NCBI RefSeq assembly: GCF_004343155.1 | Contig: NZ_SMDC01000006.1 | Location: forward strand, 124,001 to 188,000 | Length of the DNA stretch: 64,000 nt | From: Marichromatium gracile | GTDB taxonomy: Bacteria; Pseudomonadota; Gammaproteobacteria; Chromatiales; Chromatiaceae | Direction: 5' to 3' | Shown: piece after piece, positions 27,401 through 33,755 of the stretch | Position numbering within the stretch: position 1 is the stretch's first letter | Layout: every line of letters starts with the position of its first letter | The notes under the pieces: model-generated | The model's input: only the letters and a program-made list of their open reading frames with translations | What the model was told of the DNA's origin: nothing | Database searches by the model: none | Made by a program: the position numbers and the translations under genes

Positions 27401-28293
27401 TCGCGATGGGCATGGGCGGCGAGTTCACCGCCACCTCGATGATCGGCTGGATCGCCCTGGCCGGGATCATCGTGCGCAACTCCATCCTGCTGGTGGATTT
27501 CGCCATCCACGAGATCCAGAAGGGCGTGCCGGTGGCCGAGGCGATGATCCGCGCCTGCAAGATCCGCACGCGCCCGATCCTCATCACCGCGCTGGCGCTG
27601 GTCGCCGGCTCCAGCGTGATCATCACCGACCCGATCTTCCAGGGCATGGCGATCTCGCTGCTCTCGGGCGTGGTGGTCTCGACCCTGCTCACCCTGATCG
27701 TGATCCCGCTCGGCTGTGTCGCCGCGAGCGAGGCCATGTGCGAGGTCGCGGCGGCGAGCGCGCCGCCCGGGGTGCGGGTGCCCTGTCTCGCCGAGCGCGA
27801 GGAGGCCGCCGAGGCCGCAGAGCGCGCGCGTCCCGATGCCGCGCCAGGCGCGGGGCGGATGCGCCGGATCGCCGCCCAGGCCGGTGAGATCCTGGTGATG
27901 GTGTTCTATGCGGTGCGCGCGATCTTCGTGCTGCTGTTCGAGGCGCTCAAGGGGATGCTCGGGCGTTGGCGCGAGCGGCGCCGGCCGCAGCGCCCGGCGC
28001 CGACGCGGACCACGGCGCCGCCGCCGAGCGACACTCCGGCAGCGGCTGCGTCGCCCACGACGCGTGCCGCCGAACCGGAACCGGAACCGAAACCTGAGCC
28101 TGAGTCCGAGTCCGAGTCGCCGGCGAAGAGGACGACCGCGAAGAAGACGACGGCGAAGAAGGCCACCGCGAAGAAGACGACGGCGCGCAAGACCACCGCG
28201 AAGTCGACCACGACGCGCAAGACCGCCAAGCGCAGCGGGCGGCGTGGCATCCAGTTGAAGGATGACGCCCAGGAGCCGCCGAGCGATGACTGA
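24412..28293 (+). CDS. RND-family efflux pump with a histone-H1-like C-terminal tail
   Basis: 1293 residues, about 200 longer than usual. The AcrB-type core spans residues 25-1105: an N-terminal helix, porter domains, the TM4 motif FSIGILVDDAIVVVENI carrying the proton-relay Asp pair, and late VRNSILLVDFAI in TM10. After TM12 comes an unusual extension: an acidic/Ala linker, an extra hydrophobic segment (about 1158-1183), an Arg-rich stretch, a PEPEPKPEPESESES spacer (about 1218-1235) and a basic tail of repeated KKTTAKKATAKK-type units (about 1236-1280), like histone-H1-type bacterial nucleoid proteins. Exports an unknown substrate with the preceding adaptor. Confidence 0.92.
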   Translation: MSQDVTPMTSDQDTRLADDAHLGIAGRTARFFIRSPLSPLFYAAMLMMGLLGLMMTPRQEDPQISVPMIDIMVQYPGASAQQVANLATQPLERLISEIPGVKHVYSASRRGEGLVTVEFDVGEEMGPSLVKVNDKLASNMDLIPPGVLPPLVKSKGINDVPIVTLTLWSKDLDDNGIADVDDGQLRLLAQDLLQALKQVEDTGNAFIVGGRREQVTIDVSPERLSGYRISLDQVAQTLRSANAETTAGDVESRGAHFTVTTGAFLTGVEDINRLVVGTYNDIPVYMHDVAEIRLGPEDASQLVTYYTGPAAEIETRADGRPAVTLAIAKKELSNGVTVADAILERVEELRGTRIPDNVEVSVTRNYGESADQKVSELIWKLIKATLFVVVLVLIAFRAVRPALVVMLVIPVVLFMTVFIAWVGEFTIDRVSLFALIFSIGILVDDAIVVVENIYRRWLAEGRTDEATAVDAVREVGNPTILATFTVIAALLPMGFVSGMMGPYMAPIPVLGSVAMFVSLFAAFVFTPYLAISKWLRPSMGYLAAAERREHRDAERLERFFRRVLTPLMESRAKRRIFRLVLWGTFLFACSFFYFKWVAVKMMPLDNKPEFSVVIDMPEGTALPVTANLAHRLAEQLRTLPEVTAIQLYAGTARPFDFNGMVRHYYLRSDPWQGELQVQLTDKHARERSSHEIAVAARELITATAHQAGARIAVVEMPPGPPVLQSVVAEIYGPTPELRREFARDVTAFFGQAPSARDVDNYLRDDFDYWRFEVDTEKAVRRGISVDTINRNLEMALGGATMGDIKQQSGRQSGHEPTRIVIQVPLAERSQIERLGDLPILSNQGFTVPLSELGRFVLTPEEDLIYHKDLRPVEYVVADVGGRLAAPVYAMFQVQDLMAEQDYLAPDGSRPNAGGGFGDAFHWLGAPPNDGRLAWQWAGEWTVTFETFRDMGAAFAVALVLIYILVVWEFGNFRIPLVIMAPIPLTLLGIIPTHALVFAMGMGGEFTATSMIGWIALAGIIVRNSILLVDFAIHEIQKGVPVAEAMIRACKIRTRPILITALALVAGSSVIITDPIFQGMAISLLSGVVVSTLLTLIVIPLGCVAASEAMCEVAAASAPPGVRVPCLAEREEAAEAAERARPDAAPGAGRMRRIAAQAGEILVMVFYAVRAIFVLLFEALKGMLGRWRERRRPQRPAPTRTTAPPPSDTPAAAASPTTRAAEPEPEPKPEPESESESPAKRTTAKKTTAKKATAKKTTARKTTAKSTTTRKTAKRSGRRGIQLKDDAQEPPSDD

Positions 28294-28382
28294 GTCGTCT
28301 CCGTCTGGTCGCCTGCCGGGGCGGTCTGCTAAGGTCGCTGCGTTGCACGTCGCCGCATGAGCGTGCGCAAGGAGTCACGTTC

Positions 28383-28847
28383 ATGATGCGTCGGTTGTCG
28401 GCCGCCACCCTGGTGTGCGCGCTCTGGTGCGCGGCCCCCGGGGCCGCCCAATCGCTGTGGTCGGCCCCCGATGGGGCGGATTCACCCTATCGCCAGGGCT
28501 TCGAGCAGGGGCTCGAGCAGGGGCTCGAGCAGCAGGCCGCACCGCCTGTCTGGTCAGCGCCGCCGCGCGCTCGCGACGACGGCTATCGCTTCCGCCCCTG
28601 GGGCGCTGAGGAGGCGAGGACGGATGAGGTTCCGGGCTATCGCTTCCGTGAGCCCGGGCGTCGCGCCGATGCGCCATTGGTGGTGCCGGGGGAGGGGATC
28701 GAGTATCGCTTCCGACCGCTGACCGAGCGCGAACGCATGCAGCGTGATGAGACAAGGAGTCGCGACTGGCGGCCGCGACGACAGCGTTCGAGTGACGGCC
28801 AGGCGCCGCCACCCCTCGGTTGGCCCGCACCCTGGTCCGTGGACTGA
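28383..28847 (+). CDS. Secreted protein with three YRFRP-type repeats, unknown function
   Basis: 154 residues. A signal peptide ends near AAQS (residue 23). Then comes the near-repeat QGFEQGLEQGLEQQ and three copies of a GYRFRPWG / GYRFREPG / EYRFRPLT motif about 25-30 residues apart, in a Pro- and Arg-rich, probably disordered chain. AAGGAG lies eight bases before the ATG. Its gene follows the RND pump by 90 bases and precedes another secreted protein, so an envelope role is likely. No family recognised. Confidence 0.65.
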   Translation: MMRRLSAATLVCALWCAAPGAAQSLWSAPDGADSPYRQGFEQGLEQGLEQQAAPPVWSAPPRARDDGYRFRPWGAEEARTDEVPGYRFREPGRRADAPLVVPGEGIEYRFRPLTERERMQRDETRSRDWRPRRQRSSDGQAPPPLGWPAPWSVD

Positions 28848-28903
28848 CCTCGGCGGCGTGGTCCCGATCACCATCCCACACACCATCAGGAGGAGCTGAC
28901 GTC

Positions 28904-29668
28904 ATGCGGTTGAAACAATGGATGCAGACGGCCGTCGCCCTCGGCGCCGGTCTGGCCGCGATGGCCCAGGGGGCCTCGGCGGCGACCGAGTTCTCCGCCG
29001 AGATGCTCAGTCGCGCCCCGGACGGGCAGACGACCTCGGGGCGGATGTATGTCGGCGACGGACGGATGCGCGTCGAGATGACCCGCGAGGGGCGGGAGAT
29101 GGTGCGCATCGTCGATCGTGACCAGGGGCGCGAGTGGTTGCTGCTGCCGGCGCAGCGCGTCTACATGGAGCGCAGCCTCCCGCCCCAGGCGGGCAATGAT
29201 CCGCTGCCCGCGCCCTCGGCCGAGCGCAATCCCTGTGCCGGGCTGCCGGAGATGAACTGCCGGCGCGCCGGCGAGGAGACCGTCGGCGGTCGTGCCGCGG
29301 TCAAGTGGGAGATGACGATCAGCCGCGACGGCCAGACCCTCACCGGCGCCCAGTGGCTCGATGTCGAGCGCGGACTGCCGCTGAAGTACGAGATGCCCGA
29401 TGGTCGGCGCATGGAGCTGCATCTGGTCGGCGAGGAGCGGCTCGACGGGCGGCAGGTCGAGAAATGGGAGGTGACCGCCAGCGCACCGAACCAGCAGCCG
29501 ACCCGGACCTTCCAGTGGTTCGATCCCGAGCTGGGGCTGGCGGTGCGCGAGGAGTTCCCCGGGGGTTACGTACGCGAACTCGACGCCATCCGCGTCGGTC
29601 CGCAGCCCGATCACCTGTTCAGCGTCCCCGAGGGCTATAGCCGCGCCGAGCCACAGCAGCAGCGCTAG
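28904..29668 (+). CDS. Secreted DUF4412-like protein
   Basis: 254 residues. The signal peptide ends ASA (about 27). The mature part is beta-rich with GRMYVGDGRMRVEM, VRIVDRDQGREWLLLPAQRVYME and FQWFDPELGLAVREEFPGG, resembling DUF4412/LolA-like single-domain periplasmic proteins that recognise lipid or peptide ligands. Two cysteines (NPCAGLPEMNCRR) could form a disulfide. AGGAGG precedes the ATG at 28904. The preceding small secreted protein is only 56 bases upstream. Precise function unknown. Confidence 0.72.
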   Translation: MRLKQWMQTAVALGAGLAAMAQGASAATEFSAEMLSRAPDGQTTSGRMYVGDGRMRVEMTREGREMVRIVDRDQGREWLLLPAQRVYMERSLPPQAGNDPLPAPSAERNPCAGLPEMNCRRAGEETVGGRAAVKWEMTISRDGQTLTGAQWLDVERGLPLKYEMPDGRRMELHLVGEERLDGRQVEKWEVTASAPNQQPTRTFQWFDPELGLAVREEFPGGYVRELDAIRVGPQPDHLFSVPEGYSRAEPQQQR

Positions 29669-29745
29669 GGAGGAGGCGCCGCCGGGCGTGGCGGCGCAGC
29701 CCCGCCCGGTTCGCCCGGGGAGCAGTCGTTGAGGAGTTGTGCAGC

Positions 29746-30375
29746 ATGATCACCATCGTCGGCAGTCTCAAGGGTGGCTCGGGCAAGAGCACCGTCACCT
29801 TCAATCTTGCGGTGTGGCTGGCCATGGCCGAGCGCCGGGTGCGGCTGATCGATGCCGACCCCCAGGCCACCCTCAGCGACGTGCTCGAGGTGCGCCGGGA
29901 GGAGGGGTTCGAGCCGGCGCTGGCGGTCGAGCCGCTGGCCGCGCTCGATGATCCCGCGCTGGGCGAGGCCGATGAGGTGCTGATCGATGTCGGCACCGCC
30001 GACATGGCGGCGATGCGCCGGGCGCTGGCGGTGTGCGACCGGGTGCTGGTGCCGGTGCAGCCGTCGCAGGCCGACATCTGGTCGGCACAGCGCTACATTC
30101 GGCTGATCGCCGAGGAGGGGCTCGCGCGCACGCCCGAGATCCTCGGTTTCATCAACCGCGGTGATACCCATCACGCGGTGCGCGAGACCGCCGAGGCCGC
30201 CGCCGCGCTGGTCGCGCTCCCCGGTCTCCGTTTCATCCGCCCGCGCCTGTCGCAGCGCACCCTGTTCCGGCGCTCCTTCAGCGAGGGGCTGGCGGTGTTC
30301 GAGCTCGAGCCCCGGGGCAAGGGCGCGCGCGAGTTCCTGGCGCTGGCCGCGGCGCTCTACCCCGAGCTCGTCTGA
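29746..30375 (+). CDS. ParA/MinD-family partitioning ATPase
   Basis: 209 residues, the short ParA type without a DNA-binding N-terminus. The deviant Walker A box is KGGSGKST near residue 11, Walker A' is LIDADPQAT near 41, and Walker B is VLIDVGTADM near 82. Such ATPases form dynamic gradients on nucleoid or membrane to position cargo. GAGGAG lies nine bases before the ATG at 29746. No ParB-like gene is adjacent; instead a coiled-coil membrane protein and a nucleotidase follow. It may position a protein complex rather than DNA. Confidence 0.88.
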   Translation: MITIVGSLKGGSGKSTVTFNLAVWLAMAERRVRLIDADPQATLSDVLEVRREEGFEPALAVEPLAALDDPALGEADEVLIDVGTADMAAMRRALAVCDRVLVPVQPSQADIWSAQRYIRLIAEEGLARTPEILGFINRGDTHHAVRETAEAAAALVALPGLRFIRPRLSQRTLFRRSFSEGLAVFELEPRGKGAREFLALAAALYPELV

Positions 30376-30529
30376 ACCAGCCGACCGGCTTCGTACGGTA
30401 CTTGGCCGTTTCCACTGGGATCGTCCGTGTTGCCCGTCGCGGCAATTCTGTTAATCTCGAAGATCAGCGTTCCGAGCCGGTCGTCCGGCCCTGGCCGGTG
30501 GACAATCACAACGAGCAGTCTGTCTCATC

Positions 30530-31060
30530 ATGGCCGATCATCAGAACCCAGCGGGCGAGGAGGAGGCGCGGGGACGCGCCGGCAACGAGACCATCGACGA
30601 GGTCGCCGCCGAGTCGCACCTCAACGCCTACGCGATCGAGCGCCTCTCGCAGGCCTTCGAGACCAGCGCCAAGCGCTGGGAGCTGATCGTCTACCCGACC
30701 CTCTTCGCCTTCATCATCCTCGCCGCCTACGGCTTCTATCTGGTGTTCAGCCTTGCCAAGGACGTGCACTATCTGGCGATCAGCGTCGACACCAACATGA
30801 CGGTACTGGCCAGCAACATGCAGTCGATCTCCGACAACATGGGCCAGATGACCGCCACCATGCGCAACATGGGCATCGGCGTCGACTCGCTCGCCCATGA
30901 CGTCAACACCCTCGAGCCGATGCTCGACAGCCTGCAGTCGATGGACCGCGCGATGCAGCACATGACCTACTCGACCTCGTCGATGCGCAACGACATGGCG
31001 GTGATGAACCAGAGCATCAGCCGGCCGATGCAGTTCATGAACTGGTTCATGCCCTGGTAG
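30530..31060 (+). CDS. Membrane protein with a Met/Asn-rich coiled-coil domain
   Basis: 176 residues. An acidic cytoplasmic N-terminus (about 50 residues) is followed by one strong transmembrane helix (YPTLFAFIILAAYGFYLVFSL) and a long helix of repeating seven-residue type (SNMQSISDNMGQMTATM... ) ending in PMQFMNWFMPW. It resembles the signalling or adaptor helices of chemotaxis-receptor-like proteins but has no HAMP or MCP core. It sits between the ParA gene and the nucleotidase gene and may be the membrane partner of ParA. No clear ribosome site. Confidence 0.7.
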   Translation: MADHQNPAGEEEARGRAGNETIDEVAAESHLNAYAIERLSQAFETSAKRWELIVYPTLFAFIILAAYGFYLVFSLAKDVHYLAISVDTNMTVLASNMQSISDNMGQMTATMRNMGIGVDSLAHDVNTLEPMLDSLQSMDRAMQHMTYSTSSMRNDMAVMNQSISRPMQFMNWFMPW

Positions 31061-31072
31061 CGGGCTGTCGGG

Positions 31073-31981
31073 ATGATGACGGAGATGGATGAGGTGCGGC
31101 TGGTGGTGGCGATCTCCTCGCGCGCGCTGTTCGATCTCAGCGCCTCGCACCGGGTCTTCGAGGAGGAGGGCGTTGACGCCTACCATGCCTACCAGATTGC
31201 CCACGAGCAGGAGATCCTCGAACCCGGCGTGGCCTTCACCCTGGTGCGCAAGCTGATGAGCCTCAACGACCTGCTCGGTGATCGTGGCCGGGTGGAGGTG
31301 ATCCTGCTCTCGCGCAACAGCTCCGATACCGGGCTGCGGGTGCTCACCTCCGCTCACCAGCATGGGCTCGATATCGAGCGCGCCGCCTTCACCGGGGGCG
31401 AGAGCCCCTATCGCTATGTCGCCGCCTTCGGCGCCCATCTGTTCCTCTCGGCCGATCCCACCGATGTGCGTCTGGCGCTCGATGCCGGTTGCGCCGCCGC
31501 GACCGTGCTGCCGAGCAGCGCACCCGCGCACGGCGACGACGACGCCCAGTTGCGCATCGCCTTCGACGGCGACGCCGTACTGTTCTCCGACGAGGCCGAG
31601 CGACTCTATCGCCAGCAGGGGCTGGCGGTGTTCAACGCCAGCGAGTCGGCCGCCGCCCACGATCCGCTGCCGGGCGGGCCCTTCAAGGGGTTTCTGGTCG
31701 CGCTGCATCGGCTGCAGCGGCTTTTCCCGGCCGCTGCCGCGCCGCTGCGTACCGCCCTGGTGACCTCGCGCGGCGCGCCCTCGCACGAGCGGGTGATCCG
31801 CACCCTGCGCGCCTGGGGGATTCGGCTCGACGAGTCGCTGTTCCTCGGTGGGCTCGGCAAGTCACCCTTCCTCGAGGCCTTCGACGCCGACATCTTCTTC
31901 GACGATCAGGCCGAGCACTGCGAGGCGGCGCGGTTGCGGGTGGCCACCGGGCACGTCCCGCACGGCGTGGCCAACGGTTGA
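31073..31981 (+). CDS. Cytosolic 5'-nucleotidase (cN-I/PF06189 type)
   Basis: 302 residues similar to the bacterial members of the cN-I 5'-nucleotidase family, HAD-fold enzymes that dephosphorylate nucleoside monophosphates. The first strand VRLVVAISSRALFDL replaces the classical DxD nucleophile motif as in this family, with RNSSDTGLRV and TGGESPYRYV following, and FFDDQAEHCE near the end supplying metal-binding acidic residues. There are ATG codons at 31073, 31076 and 31085. It starts 12 bases after the membrane-protein gene, so the two are probably co-transcribed. Confidence 0.82.
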   Translation: MMTEMDEVRLVVAISSRALFDLSASHRVFEEEGVDAYHAYQIAHEQEILEPGVAFTLVRKLMSLNDLLGDRGRVEVILLSRNSSDTGLRVLTSAHQHGLDIERAAFTGGESPYRYVAAFGAHLFLSADPTDVRLALDAGCAAATVLPSSAPAHGDDDAQLRIAFDGDAVLFSDEAERLYRQQGLAVFNASESAAAHDPLPGGPFKGFLVALHRLQRLFPAAAAPLRTALVTSRGAPSHERVIRTLRAWGIRLDESLFLGGLGKSPFLEAFDADIFFDDQAEHCEAARLRVATGHVPHGVANG

Positions 31982-31986
31982 GCTGC

Positions 31987-32742
31987 TCAGCCGGTGCGCC
32001 GCCGTGACCAGGGGGTCAGTGCGGCGAGACCGAGCCCGATCAGCACCCAGGGGGCAGGGGTCGGGATGCTGCCCGATGGCGCTGCAAAGGTCGCGAAACC
32101 GGTAGCGATCAGCGGCGGCGTGGTGCCGGTCAGCTCGCCGAGCAGCTTCGACGAGCCGATACCGTCGAAGACCCCGCCGGCGATGCTCTGGACCCGCAGC
32201 CCGATGCGTTGATCGGTCAGCGCCGCGCTGCTCAGTCCGGGCAGCACCAGGTCGAAGGTACGCTGCTGCTGGAAGCCGTCGCGACCGCCGTTGAGCCCGA
32301 GCAGCAGGCCGATATCGAAGCCCGTCGCCACGCCGCCACCGCCATTGAGGTTGTTGCCGCCGCCGAGGCTGCCGATCGCGTCGGCGTCGAACCAGGCATC
32401 GAGTACGCCTCCGCTCGGGAACACCTGGCTGGCATCGTCGGCGAGGCTCGCGGTCGCACCGCTGGTGTCGAGACGGGTGAACGTGGGCACCAGCGCGGGA
32501 TCGGCGAGATCGAACCAGAGGGCGAGCAGGTCGGCCTGGGTCAGCCCCGGATTGACCGGATCGGAGACATCGAGGGTGATGCGGATGCGGTCGGGGCCGA
32601 GATCGCTGACCCGTACCTCGGCGAAGAAGCCGCCGCCGTTGGTGAAGTCCTCGATCCTGGTGGTGATGCTCCCGGCGGTGGCCGGAGCGATTCCGCCGAA
32701 CAGCAGGGTCAGCGCGAGCAGCAGGGTGGTGTTGTGCATCAT
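31987..32742 (-). CDS. Exported protein with PEP-CTERM-like sorting signal
   Basis: 251 residues. A signal peptide (LLLALTLLFGGIAPATA) precedes a Gly/Asn-rich beta domain. The C-terminus is a Pro-rich IPTPAPW, a hydrophobic helix (VLIGLGLAALTPW) and RRR, the three-part layout of PEP-CTERM sorting tails handled by exosortase/archaeosortase systems. No exosortase gene is in the window. ATG codons at 32742 and 32739; GGAGAGG is upstream. Likely surface-associated, possibly with exopolysaccharide. Convergent with the nucleotidase gene with five bases between stops. Confidence 0.75.
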   Translation of the reverse strand: MMHNTTLLLALTLLFGGIAPATAGSITTRIEDFTNGGGFFAEVRVSDLGPDRIRITLDVSDPVNPGLTQADLLALWFDLADPALVPTFTRLDTSGATASLADDASQVFPSGGVLDAWFDADAIGSLGGGNNLNGGGGVATGFDIGLLLGLNGGRDGFQQQRTFDLVLPGLSSAALTDQRIGLRVQSIAGGVFDGIGSSKLLGELTGTTPPLIATGFATFAAPSGSIPTPAPWVLIGLGLAALTPWSRRRTG

Positions 32743-32911
32743 CTCGGCCCTCTCCGACAGGTCAACCTGCCCGTTGGGTGCCCGCGCCATGTCGTCGTCG
32801 GTGGCGCGATGCGGTGTTGGTCGGTGCGTCTCCGGAAAGAACAAAGCATGAACTGGACCAGTTTTTATGTCGTTGTTTTCATTGTTTGATGATCGGGGCA
32901 GCATGATCGCT

Positions 32912-32938
32912 TGACAAGAATTCTGACGTTTCTTGTCA
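32912..32938. promoter_or_regulatory. Inverted repeat in a divergent promoter region
   Basis: TGACAAGAA (32912-32920) and TTCTTGTCA (32930-32938) are perfect inverted 9-mers, nine bases apart, in the 283-base gap between the PEP-CTERM gene and the transglycosylase gene. The left half contains TTGACA. It looks like a dimeric-regulator operator; the regulator is unknown. The surrounding sequence is unusually AT-rich. Confidence 0.6.
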
Positions 32939-33026
32939 GTTTTGTCCGCGTTTGTCTGGACACCCCACTGTCGCCCTGTCTATGCTCGAGAACCCCGTCC
33001 TGCGCTAGCGAACGAGGTCCCGTGTC

Positions 33027-33755
33027 ATGTGCCGCTGCCCCCATGCCGTGCTGCTGATCCTGCTGCTCCAGGCGCCGCTGCCCGTGGTGGCCGACGAGAC
33101 GGCGCGCTATGCCGAGCTGGCCGGGCGCATCGCCGATGGCATCGGACTCGACCGGGATCTGGTGCAGGCGGTGATCGCCGCCGAGTCGGCCTATGACCCG
33201 GACGCGGTCTCGCCGGTCGGTGCGGTCGGCTTGATGCAGGTGATGCCGGAGACGGCGCGGGACTATGGCGTCGAGGGTCAGGCCCGTCTCGCCGAGCCTG
33301 CGACCAACCTGGCGACCGGGATGCGTCATCTCAAGCGGCTGCTCGAGAAGTACGACAACATCGGCCAGGCGGTGATGGCCTACAACGCCGGCGAGGGGGC
33401 CCTGGCACGAGGCGGCGGGCGGGTCGACTACCCCGAGACCCAGCGCTACACCCATCGGGTGCTCACCGACTATCTCGGACGCAAGGGCGTTGCACCCTAC
33501 TCGGAGGCAGCGCGCGCGCTGCTCGGGATCGAGCTGTCCCCGGCGATGGCCCGGGCCGGGGGCGAGCGGAGCGGGGCGAGCGGCGCGCTGCGCCCGGTGC
33601 TCGCGCGTACCGCGTTGCGTCCCGAGATGGCGGCGCGGCATGCGGCCGCGAGCGCCACGCTCGCCGCTCGTCGGGACGGTGCGCAACGGCTCTCCGCGCC
33701 GCGCCTGAGACGCGCGCCGCCGGGCTATCTGCGGGCGCCGCCGACGGCGCGCTAG
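33027..33755 (+). CDS. Soluble lytic transglycosylase (SLT domain)
   Basis: 242 residues. Signal peptide to about residue 22, then an SLT domain (30-140) with the catalytic Glu in IAAESAYDPDAVSP, GLMQVMPETA and the later AYNAGEGA. It cleaves peptidoglycan glycan strands to anhydromuropeptides. The C-terminal 80 residues are Ala/Arg-rich and low in complexity, perhaps wall-binding. The stop overlaps the stop of the convergent FimX-like gene by three bases. Confidence 0.9.
   Translation: MCRCPHAVLLILLLQAPLPVVADETARYAELAGRIADGIGLDRDLVQAVIAAESAYDPDAVSPVGAVGLMQVMPETARDYGVEGQARLAEPATNLATGMRHLKRLLEKYDNIGQAVMAYNAGEGALARGGGRVDYPETQRYTHRVLTDYLGRKGVAPYSEAARALLGIELSPAMARAGGERSGASGALRPVLARTALRPEMAARHAAASATLAARRDGAQRLSAPRLRRAPPGYLRAPPTAR

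Noticed and set aside
24094-27510. 1138-codon minus-strand open frame opposite the RND pump
   Set aside because: Asp/His-rich antisense shadow; the plus-strand pump has clear motifs.
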